Source: Leadbetterella sp040829825 (lineage in GTDB: Bacteria; Bacteroidota; Bacteroidia; Cytophagales; Spirosomataceae). From it: a DNA stretch of 64,000 nucleotides. The notes under the pieces were generated by a model. The model was given only the letters and a program-made list of their open reading frames with translations. It searched no databases and was not told the origin of the DNA. The number at the start of each line of letters is the position of its first letter. Position 1 is the stretch's first letter. The position numbers and the translations under genes are program-made. The DNA lies in assembly GCF_040829825.1 (NCBI RefSeq), contig NZ_JBFOLH010000024.1, one strand, 5' to 3'. Below are positions 16,701 through 25,300 of the stretch, piece after piece.

Positions 16701-19051
16701 GAAAGATCAGTGCCTTGTTTTGCTCCCCAACCATGGAATTGGGTATTGACATATCCGACCTTTCCATTGTACATATGCGAAATGTACCTCCTTCGCCCGC
16801 AAACTATGCACAACGAAGCGGCCGGGCCGGCAGAAGCGGGCAGGCTGCACTCGTCTTGGTATATTGCTCAAATTTCAGCGCTCATGATCGCCATTATTTT
16901 AAGCATTCCACACAGATGGTTTCCGGTACGGTAACCGCTCCAAGAATTGATTTGATCAATCAGGAACTTTTGCTGAGCCATCTGAATGCATCTATTTTCA
17001 CCAGGCGCTCCCTGAGTGCGCTCAATAATTCGCTGGGAGAGTTAGTAGATAAAACTGACCTGAACACTCTTCCCCTGAAACAGGAAATCATTGACACCTT
17101 AAAGATTAGCGAAGATGAAAAGGCAATCATTCTCAATAATTACAAAAAGGTAATTGAAGACGCATACTTCAAAGATGAATTGGCTCGAAGAAAACCTACC
17201 TGGTTTACGGACGACTGGATAAAACAGAATATTGACGACTTCCAATTGTCATTTGACCGATCACTCAATCGCTGGCGAAAACTCTATAAAGCTGCCCAAA
17301 ACCAAATAAAGGCTGCAACCTCTATTATTGAGAATAGAATATATGCTGACAACCATGAGAAAAAAAGAGAAGCATACAAAAGTTTAAGACAGGCAGAAAG
17401 GCAGCGGGATTTATTGTTGAATGAAACCAATGATCCCAGGAAATCCTCAGGTAAAAATAGAGACCAATCTGAATTCTATCCTTACCGCTATTTAGCTGCT
17501 GAGGGCTTTTTGCCCGGGTATAATTTCACCCGTTTGCCCGTTCGCTCCTTTATGGAAAGTGAAGACGGTGGCGGTGAATTCATATCAAGACCTCGATTTA
17601 TAGCACTGAATGAATTTGGTCCAAGAAACGTTATTTATCATGATGGTGCAAAATATCGGATAGACCGCATGATACTGACTGAAGCGGAGCTGAAGTTGGA
17701 GAAAGGGAAAATCTCTCCCAAAACAGGCTATTTCCTTTACGACACACAATACGGATATGAAGTTGATCCCATCATCAATGAAACGTTGCAACTGGATACC
17801 GCCAAGCATGTACACACCACATTGATCGAAATGGCTGAAACCAGGGCTTATGAGCTGCAACGGATTACCTGCCAGGAAGAGGAACGGAGTAAAAAAGGGT
17901 ATGATATTCAAACCTATTTTGCCGTGGATGGCGGTTTTGAAAATACCGTCGAAGGTATTGTCAGTGTATCCGATGAAAAATTGCTGCATATCCACTATAT
18001 GCCTGCCTGCCGTATCTTCAAACTCAATTTGAAATGGCGATCTTCCAGCGAATATGGATTTACCATTAACCTCAACACCGGCTATTGGCAAAGTAAAAAG
18101 CAAAAAGATGAAAAAATAGCCAGCGGTGAAGCACAGGACATAAAGGATGTAAAATTATTTACCTCTGATACTGCAAATGCCTTATATATTCAGCCGGTAA
18201 AAGCACTCGGCCTCGGTGGCGGAAGCAATGGCGTAATCACCTTGATGTTTGCCATCAAACGTGCCATTGAAAATTATTTCCAGGTAGAATCCAACGAGAT
18301 AGGGGCAACGATTATGGGCGAAGAAGAAGCACCTAATATTTTGCTGTATGAAGCGGCGGAGGGCAGTTTGGGGGTGCTATCCCAAATCGTCGATAATCCT
18401 TCATTTTACAAAGCTATTATGGCAGAAGCCTATGAGCTCTGCTTTTACGTAAACGGTATGGAGGAAGAAGGAGAATTACTTCCTGCAACCTATGATGACT
18501 TACTGAGTTATTACAATCAGTATTACCATCAACAAATTGACCGAAACCTGATTAGGGATGCGTTACGAAACCTAAAAAAATCTTCAGTTGAAATTTTAGC
18601 TAACAAAGCATTTAGCAGCTATGACCAGCAATACCAGTTCCTCCAGGCATCCAGAGATCCCAATAGCAGCACGGAAGACAAATTCCTGAAATTTCTTTAC
18701 CAAAAAGGGCTAAAACTCCCGGACGAAGCACAACCCAAAGTGGATAATATGTTTGTACGACCTGACTTTTACTACAAACCTAATGTTTTCATTTTCTGCG
18801 ATGGGATGCCGCATGATAATACCGATACCCAAAAAGGCGATAGTGAAAAAAGAGCTGCTTTGAAGAATGTCGGATACCAGATTCTGTCATGGTACTACAA
18901 GGATTCTTTAGAGGAATTTATAGCCAGACGCCCGGATATCTTTAAAGTGGTCAGGCCTGCCAAATCGCAAGCGTCAGAAGATATTATTGACCAACTATTT
19001 GAGGAAGCAAAATCGAGGTATAGCCTGACACTTAAAAAATTGGGAGAATGA
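13784..19051 (+). CDS. DEAD/DEAH helicase with DUF1998 domain (DISARM DrmA/DrmB-like or Druantia DruE-like)
   Basis: 1755 aa. Superfamily 2 helicase: Walker A TSGTGSGKS at 102-110, motif II DELH at 227-230, motif III GTSATM, and motif VI QRSGRAGRSG near 1010. The two RecA-like lobes are separated by a very long insert. A DUF1998-type region lies at about 1470-1540 (VKALGLGGGSNGVITLMF, LLYEAAEGSLGVL). The last 100 residues (VRPDFYYKP, FIFCDGMPHD, KRAALKNVGY) resemble a Vsr/DUF559-type PD-(D/E)XK nuclease with a non-standard Cys in place of the acidic residue. In DISARM the helicase and DUF1998 parts are separate proteins; in Druantia one long protein carries both. The stop overlaps the Doc-like gene by 4 bases. 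Confidence 0.85.
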   Translation: MDILNFHKKLINNYKSYIQSFLNIKDPFIREFVDEEISNKKLWPEPLVQFNPTFEKGRLLSDLVSEGYLHPELNRIFSGFNLYKHQEEAILLGSTGSEFVVTSGTGSGKSLTYMATIFNYVLNQGEASKNKIQAVIVYPMNALINSQYKEIEKFKSTYEEKYNKTFPITFDQYTGQETEEQKEQLRLNPPHILLTNYVMLELMMTRSGRDVEIRQNFLENIKYLVFDELHTYRGRQGSDVSILIRRIKSAASNPITCIGTSATMVSGDATTLLEQKEKVAEVASTIFGTDIHSNQVVNEYLVRSIGIGKSPSHADLRQAIEKGIAIDGNADDFEKHPTANWIEEQIALENREGTLIRRKPTELSKIAAQLANLSGVDNQTATKHIEELLEWANMLNTKPGKDKNYLPYRIHQFIAQTGSVYSTLGNQQTRELYLDAGLYADSKENKLYPLVFSRNSGHEFTCVKLSFNNSLIQPREFYDIVDEEDEANIEEGYIFIQHEEDEEPIWDRERDKPDLPETWFSPERKDGTRKLKSEREARLPRKIYFNKKGDFSFTDPMDFEGWFLPSPLMLDPTSGTIYDAQTAEWTKVMKLGGEGRSTATTVLSFETITQLQEFGEAPKKQKLLSFTDNRQDASLQAGHFNDFVKVGQLRAAIAKALEIHTTLDYTNIADRVFDCLNISQNQFAKQPATFPGPRKENEDAFKDFIMYRLLHDLRRSWRVVLPNLEQCALLTIEYKHLAESVRDESLWQSNDLLMAMSPDERKDFLHQVFDFFRKSYALSFSMLEPGAISTSSKKIKEKLKVPWTLDENEKLEIPNFIRVESLASNSRNIYSESAGIQSVFGRYIKSQFKKYGLKEQYIGKKAYNEFVYNLFEFLENSGGWLKSDIARSTSGEQVKIFKLKVDNILWHKGDGQTLTPDLIKNRSYKPLKQRPNEYFKHFYQTNFHNIKSIEGSEHTGQINSEKRKQREEEFRDGKISALFCSPTMELGIDISDLSIVHMRNVPPSPANYAQRSGRAGRSGQAALVLVYCSNFSAHDRHYFKHSTQMVSGTVTAPRIDLINQELLLSHLNASIFTRRSLSALNNSLGELVDKTDLNTLPLKQEIIDTLKISEDEKAIILNNYKKVIEDAYFKDELARRKPTWFTDDWIKQNIDDFQLSFDRSLNRWRKLYKAAQNQIKAATSIIENRIYADNHEKKREAYKSLRQAERQRDLLLNETNDPRKSSGKNRDQSEFYPYRYLAAEGFLPGYNFTRLPVRSFMESEDGGGEFISRPRFIALNEFGPRNVIYHDGAKYRIDRMILTEAELKLEKGKISPKTGYFLYDTQYGYEVDPIINETLQLDTAKHVHTTLIEMAETRAYELQRITCQEEERSKKGYDIQTYFAVDGGFENTVEGIVSVSDEKLLHIHYMPACRIFKLNLKWRSSSEYGFTINLNTGYWQSKKQKDEKIASGEAQDIKDVKLFTSDTANALYIQPVKALGLGGGSNGVITLMFAIKRAIENYFQVESNEIGATIMGEEEAPNILLYEAAEGSLGVLSQIVDNPSFYKAIMAEAYELCFYVNGMEEEGELLPATYDDLLSYYNQYYHQQIDRNLIRDALRNLKKSSVEILANKAFSSYDQQYQFLQASRDPNSSTEDKFLKFLYQKGLKLPDEAQPKVDNMFVRPDFYYKPNVFIFCDGMPHDNTDTQKGDSEKRAALKNVGYQILSWYYKDSLEEFIARRPDIFKVVRPAKSQASEDIIDQLFEEAKSRYSLTLKKLGE

Positions 19052-19446
19052 TGGCAGACTATACATTCCTTGATTTTGATAGAATTGTGAAACTTAACAA
19101 GCTTGCTGTAAAAGCATTTGGCGGTTCGGATGGAATAAGAGACAGGGGGCTTATAGAATCTGCCATCAATCAGCCACAAGCAAGTTTCGGGGGTCAATAC
19201 CTGCATGAGAATAAGTTTCACATGGCTGCCGCTTACTATTACCACATTTCCGAATGCCAGGGATTTTCAGATGGTAACAAAAGAACAGGCTTTTTGGCCC
19301 TGTTTGCTTTTTTGAAACTGAATGGTTGTGATCTGACCATCCCGGACGACTACCTCTGGCCGATCCTACTTGAAGTGGCTAATGGACAGAGAGACAAAAG
19401 GAATCTGGCTGAATTTTTAACGGAAAACGTAACATGCAAAGACTAA
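19048..19446 (+). CDS. Doc-like (Fic-fold) protein with altered catalytic motif
   Basis: 132 aa. The Doc/Fic fold is supported by RDRGLIESAINQP near residue 31, YYYHISE at 63-69 and FSDGNKRTG at 73-81. In Doc the motif is H-x-F-x-D-x-N-K-R; here the His position is Gln (Q71-G-F-S-D-G-N-K-R79), so the usual phosphotransfer or AMPylation chemistry may be lost or altered. No antitoxin (Phd-like) gene is adjacent. The start overlaps the helicase stop (ATGA), and the stop overlaps the next start (TAATG), so it is made in fixed order with the two helicases. It is probably a working part of the system rather than a separate toxin-antitoxin module. Confidence 0.85.
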   Translation: MMADYTFLDFDRIVKLNKLAVKAFGGSDGIRDRGLIESAINQPQASFGGQYLHENKFHMAAAYYYHISECQGFSDGNKRTGFLALFAFLKLNGCDLTIPDDYLWPILLEVANGQRDKRNLAEFLTENVTCKD

Positions 19447-22301
19447 TGACAAACTTCGACTATAAACCGGGTAGTTTAGTCACCCTTCGAGACAGACCGT
19501 GGGTGGTATTGCCATCTGATGATACCGACTTGCTGCTGTTAAAACCCTTGGGAGGGTCAGATGAAGAAATAACCGGTATATTCCTGCCGGTAGCGGGACC
19601 ATCCGAAAAACCACAAACGTATAATTTCATCAAGCCATCCGAAAAAGATCTCGGAGATTTTACATCTGCGAAGTTGCTTTACAATGCTGCACGGCTTTCT
19701 TTTAGAAATGCTTCCGGGCCTTTTCGTTGTTTGGGCAAGCTCTCTTTCAGACCTCGCTCCTACCAGATGGTGCCGTTGATTATGGCTTTGAAGCAAGAGA
19801 CTACCCGGTTGCTCATAGCCGACGATGTGGGCGTAGGTAAAACCATCGAAGCCTTATTAATTGCTAAGGAACTTTACGAACGAAAAGAAATCAAACGCTT
19901 TGCCGTTGTATGTCTGCCCCATTTATGCGACCAGTGGCAGGATGAGATGAAGAACAAATTCGGAATTGAGGCAGTCATCATCCGTTCGGGAACTGCGACC
20001 GCTTTAGAACGACAAATCAGAACCCATGAAAACATTTTCAGGGCATTCCTTTTTCAAATTATTTCGATTGACTACATTAAGTCAGGCAATAAGCGCCAGG
20101 TTTTTATTGACCACTGCCCGGAATTGATTATGGTAGACGAAGCGCATACGTGTGCTAAACCTGCGGGAGCCAACAATTCACAACAGCAGCGTTATCATTT
20201 ACTGCATGATATTTCCAAAAAAATAAACCAACACCTGGTATTGCTCACGGCAACCCCACATAGCGGCAAACAAGCAGAGTTTCAATCCCTGTTGGGATTA
20301 CTGAAACCCGAGTTTGAGAAAATTGACGTAATTACTTCCTCCGAACAGGAAAGAAAAGAGATGGCCAAACATTTCATTCAAAGACGCCGTGGCGATGTAG
20401 TGAAATGGCTAGATGAAGAAACCAAATTTCCCGAAAGAAATTCCATCGACAAAGATTACGAAATCGGGAAAGCTTATGCCGAAGTGTTCAATGATATTTT
20501 GGCTTATGCCCGTGAAATGGCGACTCAGAACAGGGATGATGGAAGGAAGCAACGCTACAATTATTGGGATGCGTTGGCATTGTTAAGAGGGGTGATGAGC
20601 AGTCCGGCAGCGGGTATTTCCATGCTGACAAAAAAAGCAGAGAAAAAGCGTATCACCGGTGAGGAAGACGGACTTGACGAGCATAATGCGGCGAGCGAAA
20701 TGGTATTGGACAATGATTATTCCACAGACGATAATCTGCCTTTATCAGTCCTGGGCAAAGCCGCTCCTGTTAAAGATTCGGAATCCAGACGCCTGTTGGC
20801 TTATGCCAAAAGAATGGAATCGCTCTATGGTATAGAACAAGATCAAAAAGCCAGGGAGGCCCTGCTACAGGTTAAAACCTATATTGAAAGCGGATACAAC
20901 CCCATTATTTTCTGTCGTTACATTCAAACGGCCAACTATCTGGGTGAAATTTTCAAAGACAACCTCAAAGGCAGAAACTTCAAGAGCGTGCACATCGAAG
21001 TGATCACCAGTGAACTAAACGACGAACTCCGCAGGGAGAAAATTGAGCAGATGAACAAATCGGAAAGACGGTTGCTCATTGCCACCGATTGCCTGAGCGA
21101 GGGCATCAACCTGCAGGAAGGGTTCAATGCGCTGTTACATTACGACTTGCCCTGGAATCCCAACCGATTGGAACAGCGGGAAGGTCGAATTGACCGGTTT
21201 GGACAACAGTCCGATATTGTGGAAGTGGCCCTCTTATACGGAAGCAATAACCCCATTGACGGTGTGGTACTGGAAGTTTTACTTCGTAAAGCTCGAGAAA
21301 TAAGGCGTTCTATTGGCATTTCTGTTCCTTTTCCGGAGAATAGTGCTTCGGTAATGGAATCCGTAACCAATGCCATCCTACTGAAACCGTCTGTTTCCGT
21401 AAAGCAGGTTACGCATCAGCTTACACTTTTTGAAGCTGAAGAAATTGAAGCTGAGAAAAACCGGGTAGCAAAAGCTTTTGAAGAAGCCGAACAAAGAGAA
21501 AAAGCATCCCGAAGTATTTTTGCCCAGAATTCCATAAAAGCGCATGAAATAGAAGCCGATTTGAAAGAAGTAGATGACGCCATTGGCGACGTGAAAGTTG
21601 TAGAACAATTTGTTGTAGACTCATTACGCTTTACAGGGATACAGGTTGAAGCCAAAAAGAATGGCTATAAAGTTTATGCAACCAACATTCCGCCACGGCT
21701 GCAAAATCTCCTGATGGACAAGAACGATATGCTAATATCGTTCAAATCTCCGACCCCGGCAGGATACAAATACATTGGCCGGAACCACCCGTTTACGGAG
21801 CATTTAGCACAATATATGATCAACAATGCATTGAAGGGGAAAAGTAATTGTGCAGCCCGATCAGCCGTAATTCGCACTGCTGACGTCAAACACAAAACTG
21901 TTCTGTTTCAATTTCGCGTTCGCAACGTTATTGCAGAGCAACCCAATAACAAGCAGATAGTAGCCGAAGAAATGTGGTTGTGGGGCTATGAAGGCGAAGT
22001 AACCCAAAAGAAATTCATCGATAAAGAAACCGCATTCAACCTACTTATGCATACTACACCCTCCCAAAATGTTGAAGAGGGTGAAAAAACGTATTGGTTG
22101 AACGAAGAAATGGATTGGGTTCATGATGAAAATAGATTCCGTGAACAAACCGATAAAGTGGCATTAGAAAGAGCAAATCATTTAGTAGAAAGTCATACGC
22201 GATTTAAAAAACTGGTAAGTGGTAACAAATACAAGGTAGTAGAGCCCGTTTTACCGATGGATGTGCTAGGCATATACATCTTATTGCCCCAATTAAACTA
22301 G
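19446..22301 (+). CDS. SNF2-type helicase (DISARM DrmD-like)
   Basis: 951 aa from ATG 19446, which overlaps the Doc stop in a TAATG; an in-frame ATG at 19434 is an alternative. Walker A ADDVGVGKT at about 124-132, DEAH box VDEAH near 230, LLTATPHSGK (motif III), and QREGRIDRFGQ (motif VI) near 576-586. The N-terminal 60 residues (PGSLVTLRDRPWVV) are typical of DrmD-like proteins; the C-terminal 300 residues include a long charged helix (about 660-740). DISARM class 1 uses an SNF2 ATPase (DrmD) together with an N6-adenine methyltransferase, which is the next gene 6 bases downstream. Confidence 0.85.
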   Translation: MTNFDYKPGSLVTLRDRPWVVLPSDDTDLLLLKPLGGSDEEITGIFLPVAGPSEKPQTYNFIKPSEKDLGDFTSAKLLYNAARLSFRNASGPFRCLGKLSFRPRSYQMVPLIMALKQETTRLLIADDVGVGKTIEALLIAKELYERKEIKRFAVVCLPHLCDQWQDEMKNKFGIEAVIIRSGTATALERQIRTHENIFRAFLFQIISIDYIKSGNKRQVFIDHCPELIMVDEAHTCAKPAGANNSQQQRYHLLHDISKKINQHLVLLTATPHSGKQAEFQSLLGLLKPEFEKIDVITSSEQERKEMAKHFIQRRRGDVVKWLDEETKFPERNSIDKDYEIGKAYAEVFNDILAYAREMATQNRDDGRKQRYNYWDALALLRGVMSSPAAGISMLTKKAEKKRITGEEDGLDEHNAASEMVLDNDYSTDDNLPLSVLGKAAPVKDSESRRLLAYAKRMESLYGIEQDQKAREALLQVKTYIESGYNPIIFCRYIQTANYLGEIFKDNLKGRNFKSVHIEVITSELNDELRREKIEQMNKSERRLLIATDCLSEGINLQEGFNALLHYDLPWNPNRLEQREGRIDRFGQQSDIVEVALLYGSNNPIDGVVLEVLLRKAREIRRSIGISVPFPENSASVMESVTNAILLKPSVSVKQVTHQLTLFEAEEIEAEKNRVAKAFEEAEQREKASRSIFAQNSIKAHEIEADLKEVDDAIGDVKVVEQFVVDSLRFTGIQVEAKKNGYKVYATNIPPRLQNLLMDKNDMLISFKSPTPAGYKYIGRNHPFTEHLAQYMINNALKGKSNCAARSAVIRTADVKHKTVLFQFRVRNVIAEQPNNKQIVAEEMWLWGYEGEVTQKKFIDKETAFNLLMHTTPSQNVEEGEKTYWLNEEMDWVHDENRFREQTDKVALERANHLVESHTRFKKLVSGNKYKVVEPVLPMDVLGIYILLPQLN

Positions 22302-22307
22302 AAAACA

Positions 22308-25300
22308 ATGAAATATACTACCATCAATATACAGGGCAATCTGATTTCGGAAGAAATCCTACAAAAGGTAGAATCAGGTGAAGCACAAGGGCAAACGGTG
22401 ACTGATTTTGGTTTTGAACCCGGCGCCAATATCCGTAGTGAGATAGAGTATGCCTGGAGCCGCATTAAATTAGACTGGAAGCACTTTAGCGAAAAAAGCC
22501 AAAACCTGCCCGCAAGCGATCCTTATGGTACTGCGTTGAGCCGCAGGTGGATGGAACAATTTTTGGATTCTTTGGGTTTTCATCACACCCGGCAAAAAAG
22601 CAACCTGACCGGCGAAAATAATCAGGGATACCATATAAGCCACACGGCCAGTAACCGAGATGACTTACCGATTCATATCGTAGGATTTATGGAACCGGAT
22701 AAACCAGATAAAAACACACTGGACATTAAAACGAGCGGGGGCACCAGTCGGCTATCCCCACATGCTACGGTGCAGGAATACCTGAATGTAACCGAGCATT
22801 TGTTTGGTATTGCGACCAATGGCCTGCATCTCCGCCTCATCCGTGACAGTGGCCGCCTTATTAAGCTCACCTACTTGGAGTTTGACCTGAAACGGATGCT
22901 GGATGAAGACAAATACAGCGAGTTTACGTTACTGTTTCGCCTGCTTCATGCAAGCCGTTTCCCCCACAGCAAATCGGAAGCAGACCAATGCCTGCTCGAA
23001 AAATATTATCAGAACAGTATTGATGCGGGCAACCGAATCCGTAACGGGCTGAGCCTTGCGGTAAAAGAATCCTTAGTGGCTCTTGGGAACGGATTGCTCA
23101 ATCAACCCGAAAACGAAGACCTGCGGGAAGCCTATCGCCGTGGCGAATTATCTGCTTACGAACTAAATCACCAATTGCTACGGCTTATTTACCGTTTGCT
23201 TTTCCTGATGGTAACCGAAGAGCGGGGTCTGATTTTTGATACCGGCAATGAATCCGATGAGCAAAGACGTAATAAAGAAATTTATTACCGTTTTTACAGC
23301 CTGGCCCGCTTAAGAAAATTATCGGAAAGCCGCTACATATTTGAGCAACAGTACACCGACCTATGGCAAGGTTTGATGCAAACCTTTGGCTTTTTTGAAC
23401 CCGGCAGTAAGGGCATCAGGTTGGGCATCCATCCGTTGGGCAGCGAATTATTTCAGCATACCGCAATACAACATATCAGCCAATCCTTGGTCAATAATCG
23501 CGTATTGCTGGAATGCATCCGTAACCTGAACGAATTTGAAGATATAAAAAAGAACAGGGTGCTTATCAACTTCCGTTCTTTGGATGTTGAGGAGCTCGGA
23601 TCCATTTACGAGGGATTGTTGGAATTGGCTCCTGTAATTACTACCGGTGATGGACAAGAATACCATTTCACGTACGAAAAGGGAGGTGAACGGAGTACTT
23701 CCGGCTCGCATTATACCCCTGAAGATTTAGTGAAACCGCTTATTCAACATTCCCTGGAATACCTGATTGAAGAACGGGTAACACCCTTCTACAGAGGTAA
23801 GGCATCTGCAGGTGAAACGACAGAAAAACTCCTGAACCTGAAAGTATGCGATGTAGCCTGCGGCAGTGGACATATTTTGCTGAGTGCTGCCCGGAGGATC
23901 GCCCAGGAAGTAGCAAGGGTTGAAACCGGTGAACAGCAACCCAATCCCAACGCCTTCCGCAACGCATTGAAAAGAGTAATCAGCCATTGTATATACGGTG
24001 TAGATAAAAACCCGCTGGCTGTAGAACTCTGTAAGGTAGCATTATGGCTGGAAAGTCATAACCCGGGCAAGCCGCTGAACTTTCTGGATCACCACATCAA
24101 ATGTGGAGATGCCATTGTAGGGCTTGGCCAGCGAAATGAGTTGGAAAACGGGATAGCTGATGAAGCGTTTAAAACGCTGGCAGACGATGATAAAGAGATA
24201 TCCAAGGCATTTCGTGATAAAAATGTAAAAGAAAGAAAAGCAAGAACTACAGGTGCAGGTCAGCAATTAACATTAGAGCAAGGAGTGGATACTTCTGTTC
24301 AGGAAACGATGACTGAATACCAGGCTTTTAATCAACTTCCCGAAACCACGCCCGAAGAAATAGAACGCAAAGTGAAGGCTTATAAAAAATTTATGGATGG
24401 CAAGGGTCCTACGTTTCTAAAGGCCATGGCAGATACACAGGAAGCCCAGTTTTTCATTCCTAAAATAGCAGATACCAAAGACTACCTGATGACAGATGCT
24501 GACTTTCGGCTTATATTAAGTGGGTATAAAGGATGGCAGGATAGAAAAGTCGCCAAAGCTGCTTCCGTGGCTTTTACGCAAAGATTTTTCCATTGGTTTA
24601 TTGAGTTTCCTGAAGTTTTTCATGAAGGGGGCTTTGATTGTATATTGGGGAATCCACCCTTTTTAGGTGGACAAAAACTAAGCGGAGCATACGGGCCAAG
24701 TTTTCTTGAATATATTAAATATGCCTACAAACCGATCGGAGCAGTTGATTTGGTAACCTATTTCTTTAGGAAAATATTTACTCTTTTGAAACCGGGAGGA
24801 TTTCAGTCCTTGATTTCGACAAACACCATAGCACAAGGTTCGGCGCGTGAAGGAGGATTAGATGTCATTTGTTCAAATGGCGGTATCATCAACCATGCGG
24901 TCAAGTCGATGCGCTGGCCAGGGAAAGCAGCAGTAGAAGTAGCCTTGGTGACTATCCATAAAGGTCCATGGAATAAGGACATCATTCTGGATGCTAAAAA
25001 GGTCGATAGAATTACACCTTATTTGGATGATTCCGAGGTGATGGGAAATCCATTTCCTCTGAAGGCGAACTCCAACAAGAGCTTTCAGGGTAGTATCGTA
25101 TTAGGGAAGGGCTTTGTTTTAACGACCGAGGAGGCCCAAAGGCTTATAAATAAAGATCCCAGGAATAAAGATGTGCTATTTCCATACTTAAACGGCGATG
25201 ATTTGAACAATGATCCGGAACAAAAACCTTCACGTTGGGTTATTAACTTTTTTGACTGGCCGGAGGAAAAAGCCAGAACTTACCCTGATTGTTTTGCAAT

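Noticed and set aside
19048..19446. Stand-alone Doc/Phd toxin-antitoxin module
   Set aside because: No Phd-like antitoxin gene; overlaps with both helicase genes; the catalytic His is replaced.
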